Shown here piece by piece: positions 36,518 through 44,159 of a DNA stretch of 50,056 nucleotides. The stretch is from UBA6136 sp041178325. Lineage in GTDB: Bacteria > Pseudomonadota > Gammaproteobacteria > Methylococcales > Methylococcaceae. Each line of letters opens with the position of its first letter. Position 1 is the stretch's first letter. The DNA lies in assembly GCA_041178325.1 (NCBI GenBank), contig JBEGVN010000069.1, forward strand, positions 1 through 50,056, read 5' to 3'. The notes beneath the pieces are model-generated. The model saw only the letters and a program-made list of their open reading frames with translations. It searched no databases and was not told where the DNA came from. Position numbers and translations under genes: made by a program.

Positions 36518-37534
36518 CTAGCCGGCCCGTCCCAGCGGTTTGGGGCGTGAAAAACGATCGAGGGTGGGCGCAGCAAAGTTCATGATCAGGACGGCAAATG
36601 CGAGGCCGTCCGGATAGCCGCCAAAGCGCCGAATCAAAATGACCAAAAGACCGATTCCTGCGGCATAAAACCAGCGACCTCGCGGGGTTGCGGCTGCTGA
36701 AACGGGATCCGTCGCAATAAAAAAGGCGCCCAGCATCGTGGAACCGAGGAGGAGGGTGGGCCAGGCTGACGGATCCTTTGGGTCAGAAATGGCGTCGATC
36801 AGGAGGATGCCAATCACCATGGCACCAAGGAAACCCAAAGGGATTCTGTGATCAAGGGTCTTTCTGACGGCCAACCCGATCCCTCCTAAAAGATACGCGC
36901 TATTCACAAGGGCCCAGCCCCAGAATGCGGTCAGCGCCTTGGGCTGATCCGGGCCCACATTCTTCCAGTCCTCATGCAGGAGATTCAGGGGGGTGGCGCG
37001 GGTCATGCCATCCGCAATGGAAGTTCCTCCGCTAAAAAGGGCGGTAAGGGTGTTGCCAACACCCAAGGCCCCTTCCGGAAGTTCGAAACGCATGCCCGGC
37101 CAGAGCGTCATCCACCGGGGAAACGCCAACATCAGGAGGGCAAAGCCCAGCATCGCGGGATTAAAAGGGTTTTGCCCAAGGCCCCCATAGACATGCTTTC
37201 CCATCAGGATTCCAAGGGATGCACCAATGACAACGAGCCACCAAGGTGCAAGAGGCGGGATGGAAAGCGCCAGGAGCGTTCCGGTCAGAACGGCGCTGAG
37301 ATCCCGAAGCGTTTGGGGGACGGGACGCTTTCGAAGGGAAAGGGCCAAGGCTTCGGCACCCACAGCCCCCAGGATCCCCAGTGTGATCTGGAGCAGGATT
37401 GCGCTTCCGTAAAGAAAGCTCAGAATGAGAATCCCGGGCACCAAGGCCAGAAGGACATCCCGCATGAGATCCGGAACCGCACGCTCTGGCCGTATAAATG
37501 GACCGCGGCGAGGCGGAAGAAATGGGGGACTCAA
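36518..37534 (-). CDS. RnfD/NqrB-like ion-translocating oxidoreductase subunit (isolated)
   Basis: A 338-residue polytopic membrane protein of the RnfD/NqrB family. Characteristic segments: GGLGQNPFNPAM, the covalent-FMN site DGMTRATPLN (the Thr of the T-x-A-T pattern would carry FMN), GAFFIATDPVSAAATPRGRW and RRFGGYPDGLAFAVLIMNFAAP. Family knowledge: RnfD works only inside the Rnf complex (RnfABCDGE), which couples ferredoxin and NAD to an ion gradient. No other rnf gene is adjacent. The TTG at 37534 is preferred because the family's N-terminal PERAVPDLMRDVLLALVPG precedes the first ATG (37465); no strong Shine-Dalgarno sequence is seen, so the start is uncertain. A 60-residue membrane ORF lies 30 bases upstream. 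Confidence 0.85.
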   Translation of the reverse strand: MSPPFLPPRRGPFIRPERAVPDLMRDVLLALVPGILILSFLYGSAILLQITLGILGAVGAEALALSLRKRPVPQTLRDLSAVLTGTLLALSIPPLAPWWLVVIGASLGILMGKHVYGGLGQNPFNPAMLGFALLMLAFPRWMTLWPGMRFELPEGALGVGNTLTALFSGGTSIADGMTRATPLNLLHEDWKNVGPDQPKALTAFWGWALVNSAYLLGGIGLAVRKTLDHRIPLGFLGAMVIGILLIDAISDPKDPSAWPTLLLGSTMLGAFFIATDPVSAAATPRGRWFYAAGIGLLVILIRRFGGYPDGLAFAVLIMNFAAPTLDRFSRPKPLGRAG

Positions 37535-37564
37535 ATGAAAAGATGTGACGGTGGAGGGGCGCGA

Positions 37565-37747
37565 CTACAGCCCGCCTTCGTTGTCCTTGAAGTACTGAAC
37601 CATTTCTTGAACAAGCTTCCAGGCCGCGAACAACATCACGCCGTAGATGGCCCATTCTTCGATCGAGACGTGCGCATGGTCTTGATCCAGAATGGACATT
37701 CCCAGCGCCCCGATAATGACGAGGGCGGCATAATTCAACATGGCCAT
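37565..37747 (-). CDS. Small hypothetical membrane protein
   Basis: A 60-residue protein with a hydrophobic N-terminus (MAMLNYAALVIIGALGM) and a second amphipathic or membrane segment (WAIYGVMLFAAWKLVQEMV) before a charged tail. AGGAG lies about 12 bases upstream. It is co-oriented with the rnfD-like gene, 30 bases before it, so the two are probably co-transcribed. No family recognised; it could be an accessory subunit of the RnfD-like protein. Confidence 0.6.
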   Translation of the reverse strand: MAMLNYAALVIIGALGMSILDQDHAHVSIEEWAIYGVMLFAAWKLVQEMVQYFKDNEGGL

Positions 37748-37832
37748 GGCAGCATTGTCTCCTGAATTGTTGTAGTTGAGCCCTTATCCCCGGGCTTCAA
37801 TTTTTGGACAACAAAAACCAGCGAAAGTTAGA

Positions 37833-39602
37833 TCACTCCGTTGATGCTGTCGCGTCATAGCCCAATGCCGGGGTCCAGATCCAGTGACCTTGTGTCCCCA
37901 ATTCAAGACGCGCGGACGATGCATCCTGAGCATCCAGTGTCTGCTCGAATCGGATCACCGTGATATTGCGACTTTCGAGGCAACCGATCACACGTTTTAA
38001 GGTCTCGGGATCCAATGCGCTTCCTAGCCGCTCCATCAGCACGAAAATGGGTTCTGCCAATAGAACGCGGGCAATCACGATCAGCTGCTGTTCTGCCAGC
38101 GATAGTTCAGTTTGCCAATCGTGAATCGTATCACTGTCTTCAATCCGTTCCATCAAATCGCCCAAACCGATTTCATTGAGTACTGCATGGATCAGGGATT
38201 CGGGCGTATCAAAGGCGGCCAGGATGGGCGCTTCCTCCTCGTCAATGGCCTCAGGGTAGGGTCTGACAAAGAGCTCTCTGAGAGAGCAGGTGGGAAGATA
38301 GGGGCGCTCGGTAATAAAAAGACACAAGTTAAGAGGAGGGCGCCGAACCCGGCCAGACTTCACGTTCGGCCAGATGCCGGCGATGGCGCGAAGAAGCGCT
38401 GAAGGGGCCGAGACCTCATTTGAATAGACCAGCGTCCTTTGTCCCTTGGTGAAGGTGACGTTGAGGTCTTCAATCACGTTATGTTGATTGCTGGGTGCGC
38501 CGAGCGTCAGGTGCTGGATTTGGATTCCATCCCGTTGATCCCATCCCTTGATGGTCTCTTCCTTCATTTCGGTGATCCGGTCTCTCTCTCGCAGAACGCT
38601 CTGCGTCATACCGGAAAGACGCTTGATTACGGCGACAAAGGACGAAATCGATTGGAACTGGGTGATGATCAGTGAGAAGGCGCCCATAAGCTGTGTAAAG
38701 GCGACGGCTGATTGGCTGATCACCCCGAATTCCACATCACCATCGATGAACAAAGGCGCCACAATCAGGGCAGGAATCAGCTGGATCATCCAGTTGTAGC
38801 CTGTCGTGAAGAAGCCGACATTCCGGTTGACCAGAATGATCTCGGTGAAGTTCGCGGCAAGATCGGCCAGGCGATCCCAGGTTCTGCCGACCCAAAGGTC
38901 TTTGCGTCGAGCAAGGGTGATCAAATCTCCGTTTTCACGGATATGAATCAAGGCAGCACGAAAGGCAGCCTCTTTGTCGAGCTGGTTGTAATTGAGCTTG
39001 ATCAGGGGTTTGCCAAGGCGAATGGTCAGCCAGGTCCCGATGAGGGCATAGCCAATCGCGACGCCGAAGAGGAGTGGACTGATTGAAATGAGAACGCCAG
39101 AAAATGCGATAACCGTCAGGATGGCGTTCGACAGCATCAGGATGAAGGAAATGGTCGTCGTGGTGAAGTTTCGGACATCTTCGGCAATCCGTTGATCCGG
39201 GTTCTCCACGCTGCCGGTCTGGTCGAGCCGAAGAAAAACCTGATGATCGGCGTAAAGCTCAAACAGGCGCCAGGTCATCCATTTCCGCCAAAGCAGCCCC
39301 ATGGATTCTTCGCAAAAACGGGACATCACCGAGGCGAAAGTCAGTAAGGCAAACACCCCAACCAGTCGGAGGGCTTCTTTCGTGAAACCGGTACGGTCAT
39401 GGTCGGCAATGGCGGTCATGAAATCCCGCCCGACATAACTGTTGATGACGTTGAGCCCGTTGATCGCCAGCATCAAGGTGATCAGGCCAATAATCAGTAG
39501 GCGGGCCCGAGCCCCCATGCGGGGATCCACTGCCACATGGCGAATCATGATTCTGAGGTGACCGACAGCTTCACGAAGTTCGGTAATAGAGGCATGAGTC
39601 AT
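37833..39602 (-). CDS. YddA/SbmA-like ABC membrane protein with a degenerate nucleotide-binding domain
   Basis: A 589-residue, uninterrupted half-transporter: a six-helix domain (about 30-330) of the YddA/ABCD/SbmA type, containing the EExxM-like CEESMGLLWRKWMTWRLFELY and ENPDQRIAEDV, fused to an ABC ATPase-like domain. The ATPase fold is recognisable (SALLRAIAGIWP, RPYLPTCSLRE, GSALD) but its functional motifs are lost. Walker A is SNEVSAPSA (394-402) instead of GxxGxGKST; the Q-loop Gln is gone (FITERPYLP); the signature is LSLAEQQ instead of LSGGEQQ; Walker B lacks its Asp (FVLMER, 520-525), though a Glu remains; the H-loop His is absent (IRFEQTL). Family knowledge: SbmA/BacA proteins have the same membrane domain without an ATPase and are driven by protons. 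This protein may work that way or be non-transporting. The substrate is unknown. Confidence 0.85.
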   Translation of the reverse strand: MTHASITELREAVGHLRIMIRHVAVDPRMGARARLLIIGLITLMLAINGLNVINSYVGRDFMTAIADHDRTGFTKEALRLVGVFALLTFASVMSRFCEESMGLLWRKWMTWRLFELYADHQVFLRLDQTGSVENPDQRIAEDVRNFTTTTISFILMLSNAILTVIAFSGVLISISPLLFGVAIGYALIGTWLTIRLGKPLIKLNYNQLDKEAAFRAALIHIRENGDLITLARRKDLWVGRTWDRLADLAANFTEIILVNRNVGFFTTGYNWMIQLIPALIVAPLFIDGDVEFGVISQSAVAFTQLMGAFSLIITQFQSISSFVAVIKRLSGMTQSVLRERDRITEMKEETIKGWDQRDGIQIQHLTLGAPSNQHNVIEDLNVTFTKGQRTLVYSNEVSAPSALLRAIAGIWPNVKSGRVRRPPLNLCLFITERPYLPTCSLRELFVRPYPEAIDEEEAPILAAFDTPESLIHAVLNEIGLGDLMERIEDSDTIHDWQTELSLAEQQLIVIARVLLAEPIFVLMERLGSALDPETLKRVIGCLESRNITVIRFEQTLDAQDASSARLELGTQGHWIWTPALGYDATASTE

Positions 39603-39766
39603 GGCTGCCGGATCCTCTGATGCGCCGTATTTGGCATATTTGGGGGTCTATCTTCAATCCAGCGGACGACTTTTGCAATCACTGATGCTGGGGTAACCCA
39701 AGATGCCGATAGTCATGGGGGGCGAATTCGCGATAATGGAACCTACACTTTGACTGAGAATATGCC

Positions 39767-40264
39767 TTGGACGCTTTTTTTGAGCGCATTCCAGCGCTCC
39801 TTCGAGAACTCGGCCTGACCTTGGGGATGGGTCTATTGCTGGGGTTGGGGCTTCGTGAGTATTACCTTTCAAGTCCCCCTGCAATGCGCGTGGGGTCGAC
39901 TCGAACTGTGCTCTTGGCCGCCATCCTGGGCTTTACGCTTTGGATCGTCGAGCCCAGAGGAACTGCCTATGCTGCAGGGCTTGTGACGCTCGGCATCTGG
40001 CTGGCTCTTTTTTATCAGAGCAAGCTGTCGCATCAAGGCAGCGGCGTGTTGGGCATGCTCTTTATCTTGTTGGGTTACGCGCTTGGGCCTTTGACTCAAA
40101 TAACGCCCGCATGGTTTGTGGTGGCCACCGGGATCTCTGCCCTTTTTGTTCTGAACTCTCGGGACAAGCTCGCATACCTCAGCGAGCACATGGCGAGTCA
40201 AGAGGTCGTGACCTTGGCTAAATTCCTGGTGCTTTCGGCTGTAATTCTGCCCTTGACGCCCTAG
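39767..40264 (+). CDS. MgtC-like N-terminal half of a split MgtC/DUF4010 membrane protein
   Basis: A 165-residue polytopic protein: LTLGMGLLLGLGLR and VGSTRTVLLAAILG match the MgtC/SapB-type N-terminal domain that is normally fused to DUF4010. It ends at a TAG after LSAVILPLTP, exactly where the domain linker begins, and the same frame continues after the stop into the DUF4010 half. The start is a TTG (39767); the frame has a TGA 12 bases upstream, and no better start is available without losing the first helix. Shine-Dalgarno is weak. Either a nonsense mutation has split the gene or the halves are made separately. Confidence 0.65.
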   Translation: MDAFFERIPALLRELGLTLGMGLLLGLGLREYYLSSPPAMRVGSTRTVLLAAILGFTLWIVEPRGTAYAAGLVTLGIWLALFYQSKLSHQGSGVLGMLFILLGYALGPLTQITPAWFVVATGISALFVLNSRDKLAYLSEHMASQEVVTLAKFLVLSAVILPLTP

Positions 40265-40282
40265 GATCCCATTTCGGAGGCC

Positions 40283-41035
40283 TTGCCCGTCTCGCTGCAT
40301 CAAACCTGGCTTGCGGTTGTCGTCATCAGCAGCATCTCCTATGTCAGTTATTTGGCCCAGACCTATTTTTTTCGCGGCAAAGGCATCCTGCTCACCGGTG
40401 CTATCGGCGGCCTTTATTCGAGTACGGCTACGAGCTTGGTGATTGCCCGCCAATCCAGTCAGACGCCAAGCCACTCCAGATCGCATGCTGCTGCCATCAT
40501 TCTGGCGACGGGAATGATGTATCTGAGGCTCTTGATGCTGGTAGCGATCTTTGATTTTGAGGTCGCAATCATTTTGGGGCGACCTTGCCTTTTCCTCTTT
40601 ATTCTTAGTATTGGGGCGGTGATCTGGATCACCCGCCGAGGCGATCAAACAGCGGCTTCAGTCCCAGAGATGCAGGAGCGAACCAATCCCCTGGAGTTTG
40701 ATGCTGCAGCGCTATTTGCCGTTTCTTTTCTGGTCATTACGGGTCTCACGCACTACCTTTTGGACGCTTTTCCCCGTCATGGTCTTCAGGACATGGCGCT
40801 GATCTCGGGATTGACCGACATTGATCCTTTCGTCATGGCGGTGGTCAATGGTCACCTTGAAAAACCCAAGACAATCTTGGCCGCAGCTGTTCTTTTGGCC
40901 GCCGGCAGCAATGGCATCATTAAGGGCATCTATGTTGCTGTGCTAGGTTCCCGAAAGACGCATCGCATCGCATCGCTTCAAGATTCCTTTGGATCACGGC
41001 GGGGGTCACGCTGGGAATGGCTTTCTGGTTTTTGA
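40283..41035 (+). CDS. DUF4010 C-terminal half of the split MgtC/DUF4010 protein
   Basis: A 250-residue polytopic protein with the DUF4010 hallmarks: GILLTGAIGGLYSSTATSLV, ILATGMMYLRLLMLVAIF, ALISGLTDIDPFVMAV and LAAGSNGIIKG. It begins six codons after the TAG that ends the MgtC-like half, in the same frame. A GGAGG at 40275-40279 lies only three bases before the TTG used here, a poor spacing. Family knowledge: fused MgtC/DUF4010 proteins are about 420 residues; the two halves together with the linker give that length. Function is unknown, with a general link to ion or Mg2+ homeostasis. Confidence 0.65.
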   Translation: MPVSLHQTWLAVVVISSISYVSYLAQTYFFRGKGILLTGAIGGLYSSTATSLVIARQSSQTPSHSRSHAAAIILATGMMYLRLLMLVAIFDFEVAIILGRPCLFLFILSIGAVIWITRRGDQTAASVPEMQERTNPLEFDAAALFAVSFLVITGLTHYLLDAFPRHGLQDMALISGLTDIDPFVMAVVNGHLEKPKTILAAAVLLAAGSNGIIKGIYVAVLGSRKTHRIASLQDSFGSRRGSRWEWLSGF

Positions 41036-41085
41036 GAGAGCCTTGAGGGGACGGTAAGCGGTGGCCAGGCGGCCCGAGGGGAGAA

Positions 41086-41124
41086 GGGACGTGTCCGAGC
41101 GGTGAACTGGCTCGGACACGTCTC
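41086..41124. repeat. Long perfect hairpin between convergent genes
   Basis: GACGTGTCCGAGC and GCTCGGACACGTC are perfect complements 13 bases long around a nine-base loop; the stem can be extended by two further pairs including one G-T. It sits between the end of the DUF4010 gene and the end of the minus-strand lipoprotein gene. There is no T-run on either side, so it may mark a Rho-assisted or processing-type end for both. Confidence 0.6.
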
Positions 41125-41131
41125 GTGAGGG

Positions 41132-41773
41132 CTAGTGTTGCATCCCTTCCATGGTGCCGCCGGTACCTGGTGTTCCCGGGGCGCCGCCGCCTGACATGTC
41201 ATGACCACCATGACCACCCCGGCTGACGCCCCCTGCGCTTTGTCCTGCACCCGAGCCACCGCCGCCAGCGCCCGCACTGACGCCCTGCCGTTGTCGAAGG
41301 CCAATCGCGCCACCGGACGCCTTGGCAATGTTTTCCTCGGTCAGTCCGCCCAGAGCAAATGCGGCATCTACAACCAGACTGGTAATGTCGGTGATATCCA
41401 TCCGATCGGCTAGGGGGCTGGTGACAACAGCGCGAACGATCTGACTGACTCCGCCGGGCGGAGGAGTGAAGACCAGAAGAATCGGATACGTCGTTCCGGC
41501 CGGGACCTTGATAGCAAAATGATTGCTCTGTCCACCCAGATTCTGGGTCAGAATGATTCGGTCGTTCTTATCCTTGATCTCCAATTTACCGGTCTCCAGG
41601 GGACCGTGGATGTCGGAGATATTGCCTTCGATGAAAGCCTCAGCGCTCATCTGAGTGCCTGATTTAGAGCCGCTGTCGCATCCTGTTGTAACGACCGTCA
41701 ATCCGAGGGTGAGGGCCAGCAGTATGGTTTTCTGAAATGAGTTGCGAGAGGTTTCAATCATTTTAATTTTCAT
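41132..41773 (-). CDS. Lipoprotein with Gly-rich, His/Met-rich C-terminal tail
   Basis: A 213-residue protein. The ATG at 41773 gives a basic N-terminus, a hydrophobic stretch (TILLALTLGLTVV) and the lipobox TTGC, with Cys32 as the lipidation site. Residues 45-140 look like a beta-sandwich, carboxypeptidase-regulatory-like domain (EGNISDIHGPLETGKLEI..., then KVPAGTTYPILLVF). A helix follows (DITSLVVDAAFALGGLTEENIAKA), then a low-complexity Gly-rich tail with HGGHDM and MEGMQH. The His/Met content suggests binding of copper or a similar metal; this is inference. The gene is divergent from a membrane cytochrome c gene, with 241 bases between the starts. No known family name is offered. Confidence 0.75.
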   Translation of the reverse strand: MKIKMIETSRNSFQKTILLALTLGLTVVTTGCDSGSKSGTQMSAEAFIEGNISDIHGPLETGKLEIKDKNDRIILTQNLGGQSNHFAIKVPAGTTYPILLVFTPPPGGVSQIVRAVVTSPLADRMDITDITSLVVDAAFALGGLTEENIAKASGGAIGLRQRQGVSAGAGGGGSGAGQSAGGVSRGGHGGHDMSGGGAPGTPGTGGTMEGMQH

Positions 41774-42014
41774 GGCATTGCAACCGAAATAAGGAATACT
41801 GAAAGCGAACACAGGGTTCGCCGATCCGACTCACGGGGATGGAAATAAAGCATCCCACCGTATGACGAATTTATAGCACAAGCTTCGTTGGGTGAACTTG
41901 TGGCACATGGATTCGTCGAAAAGTAAGAAAAATCAGCGAATACAGCTTGCCTGTGACTTCAATGAAAGGTCTAATCAAGACTCGTGTTTTTCACAATTAC
42001 CCCGGAGACTGGCC

Positions 42015-42767
42015 ATGATCCATCAAGTGATGACCCTCGGTAAGTTGCCTGCATCCTATCGAATCCTCTTTACGGGGTTCTTGTTGGTCGTCGGTGTGGG
42101 GCTGCTGATGGCCGGATTTCAGATCATGGAGACGCACGGCAAGGCTGATGGCAAACCCGGTCTTTCGGTCGATGACATCGTCTACAGTTACTACGGAAAC
42201 CGCAGTGGATCGAAGCTGGAGTCGATGCTGAATGGTCAGATGGAGCCCATGGCGCCTGACGAGGTTCGGTTCAAGATCATTCAATGGGCCCGAGATGAAG
42301 CCAGTCCCATCGAATGGAACAAGGAAATCAAGCCCCTGTTTGATCAGTACTGCGTAGGTTGCCATGGACCGGGCGCAGCAATTCCCGATTTCACCAAGTA
42401 CGAAAACGTCAAAAAAGTTGCCGAGGTGGATGAAGGTGCCAGTATCGCCTCATTAACCCGGGTCTCGCATATTCACCTTTTTGGAATTTCCTTCATCTTC
42501 CTATTTGTCGGGTGGATTTTTGCCATGGCGCAGTATCCTCTGAAGTGGAAGTTGGTTCTGATTTCGACTCCCTTTGCCTTTCTGTTGCTCGACGTTCTCT
42601 CCTGGTGGCTGACCAAATATCATCCGATCTTTGCTTGGCTAACCATGGTCGGAGGGTTGGGTTACAGCGTGGCATCGACCATCATGATCTCGACATCGTT
42701 GATCCAGATGTGGCTTCCGGAGCATCAGTGGCCTGCCAAGTGGATCAAGCCAAACAAAAACTTTTAA
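42015..42767 (+). CDS. Membrane-anchored c-type cytochrome with four helices
   Basis: A 250-residue protein. ATG 42015 is chosen because GGAGA lies seven bases upstream and it begins just before the first helix; the longer reading has a charged, non-signal leader. Helices are at about 15-37, 154-172, 179-200 and 205-231. The periplasmic section between helices 1 and 2 carries one haem c motif, CVGCH (Cys113, Cys116, His117). Conserved-looking histidines lie in SHIHLFG (152, 154) and KYHPIF (203) beside the membrane and could bind a b-type haem or metal. The exact redox partner is unknown. It probably carries electrons in the inner membrane. It is divergent from the His/Met-tailed lipoprotein. 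Confidence 0.8.
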   Translation: MIHQVMTLGKLPASYRILFTGFLLVVGVGLLMAGFQIMETHGKADGKPGLSVDDIVYSYYGNRSGSKLESMLNGQMEPMAPDEVRFKIIQWARDEASPIEWNKEIKPLFDQYCVGCHGPGAAIPDFTKYENVKKVAEVDEGASIASLTRVSHIHLFGISFIFLFVGWIFAMAQYPLKWKLVLISTPFAFLLLDVLSWWLTKYHPIFAWLTMVGGLGYSVASTIMISTSLIQMWLPEHQWPAKWIKPNKNF

Positions 42768-42782
42768 TCCTGCACTGCTTCG

Positions 42783-42801
42783 GGGGACGGAAACGTCCCT
42801 T
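42783..42801 (+). terminator. Terminator-like hairpin after the cytochrome gene
   Basis: GGGACG / CGTCCC closed by a GAAA tetraloop, 16 bases after the cytochrome stop and just before the convergent tldE stop. The following T-run is poor (TTGG). Confidence 0.45.
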
Positions 42802-42806
42802 GGAGC

Positions 42807-44159
42807 CTAAAGGGTGAAGCGGAAGTCCCGAATCAGCATCCCAGGGACCTGACTTCCGCCGAGAGACCGCTCCTGGTATGTATCTGTCTCAGGCAAACGC
42901 AGTGAATTTTGGGTTATGGCCTCGAGCTCCGATCCAAAAATGCGGTACAGACTTTCGTCAAACCGAAGGTCTTTGATTGGAGCCATGATTTCACCGTCTT
43001 CTACCCAGAAGCATGCATAGCGTGTCATTCCGGTCAGTCGGGCAGTCTTGCGCTCGCTCCAGTTAAGATAATGAAGGTTTCCAAGATAGATCCCCGTTCC
43101 GAGTCGCTTGAGGGCATCGGAAGGATCAAGATCGCCACAAAGAATTTCCGGTGATCGCAGGCCTTCGCCACCGGAGGCCCCGTTGGCCGTCAAGCCATAT
43201 TCTTTTGCAGTGCGTTCATGAATCAGGAGAGTTCGCAGTTCGCCTCGCTCGATGAGAAGAAGCTCTTCCGGAGCGACGGTTCCCGTTGCAGTAAATCGTG
43301 GGCTGAGTCCCAACCTGAAATTTTCCTTGAGCGAGAAAAGGGGGGATAGCTGTAAGTCTCCTCGAGCCAGTCCTTCAAAGGCACATTCTCCGCGCTGATA
43401 GGCGCCATGACTTACCGCGCCCCAGGACAGCATCCCCATCAGGGCTTCAACGGCCTGGGGTGCCAGAAATACCCGGTAGCTTCCGCGTGGCAAGGTTTTG
43501 TTGTTTCGGTTAAGGGCAGGCAGTTTCGCGCAGCTTTCAGAAAGTGCGGCGTGGAGGGCTTTCTCCTCGTATACATTACCGGCATAAAGGCCTTTGACGG
43601 CCTTGTTTTCGCCATCGGCATTGACAGTGTAGATTGAGTGGTCGAGGAAAAAGCTTTCGGAGCTAAAGCTTCTGAATGTGCCCTCTGCGTTCGCTGTTGC
43701 CCGGATCTGGGTGCCGCCAGCATAAAGCCCGGCCAGATCCACGTTTTGGCTCGCATTAAAAACGGCATTGCTGATCGATCCCACGGAAGGGAGGATTCCG
43801 GGGTGCGCTTCATGCCCCTCGCCATGATTTTCAAGCGGCGTAACAAAGGGGTCTTGAGGCAGAGCGCTGCACTCATCTCGGGCGTGGCCGATCAATGCCG
43901 CAAGGTGCGCCTGATCCATCGGAAGCGACCCTGTGAGGTCAAATCCCAGGACGAGTCGACGCCCCTTCTGTCTAAAATCCAGCGTGACCCGTTGTTGATC
44001 AACATGGGTTGCCTGACGCACGCGGCCCTGATTGAAGCGGACATAATTTTGGTTTTCAGCTGAAAACGACAGGCCGAGGTCCTCGTCACCCGAAAGCATC
44101 GCGAAAGCAGCGTGGGCTAATCGCCTGAAACCCTCAATCCGGGAGTCATTGGCACTCAT
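42807..44159 (-). CDS. TldE/PmbA-like protein, non-catalytic partner of TldD
   Basis: A 450-residue TldD/PmbA-family protein without the HExxxH zinc motif, as expected for the TldE partner. Recognisable segments are GDEDLGLSFSAENQNYVRFNQGRVRQ near the N-terminus, LPRGSYRVFLAPQAVEALMGMLSWGAVS in the middle and TGIYLGNLHYLNWSERKTARLTGMTRYACFWVEDGEI near the C-terminus. Family knowledge: TldD and TldE form a heterodimer that cleaves unfolded or modified peptides, for example in microcin B17 maturation and CcdA turnover. It overlaps tldD by four bases, so the two are made together. The adjacency differs from the E. coli arrangement, where the genes are unlinked. Confidence 0.88.
   Translation of the reverse strand: MSANDSRIEGFRRLAHAAFAMLSGDEDLGLSFSAENQNYVRFNQGRVRQATHVDQQRVTLDFRQKGRRLVLGFDLTGSLPMDQAHLAALIGHARDECSALPQDPFVTPLENHGEGHEAHPGILPSVGSISNAVFNASQNVDLAGLYAGGTQIRATANAEGTFRSFSSESFFLDHSIYTVNADGENKAVKGLYAGNVYEEKALHAALSESCAKLPALNRNNKTLPRGSYRVFLAPQAVEALMGMLSWGAVSHGAYQRGECAFEGLARGDLQLSPLFSLKENFRLGLSPRFTATGTVAPEELLLIERGELRTLLIHERTAKEYGLTANGASGGEGLRSPEILCGDLDPSDALKRLGTGIYLGNLHYLNWSERKTARLTGMTRYACFWVEDGEIMAPIKDLRFDESLYRIFGSELEAITQNSLRLPETDTYQERSLGGSQVPGMLIRDFRFTL

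Noticed and set aside
37769..37817. Hairpin with GAGCCC / GGGCTT and TTTTT beyond it
   Set aside because: The T-run faces the plus direction, but no plus-strand gene precedes it; for the minus-strand ABC gene it has no T-run. It is not called as a terminator.
37833..39602. Frameshift or assembly error as the explanation for the missing Walker A in the ABC protein
   Set aside because: The frame is open throughout and the residues before and after each lost motif align with the family, so the losses are substitutions, not shifts.
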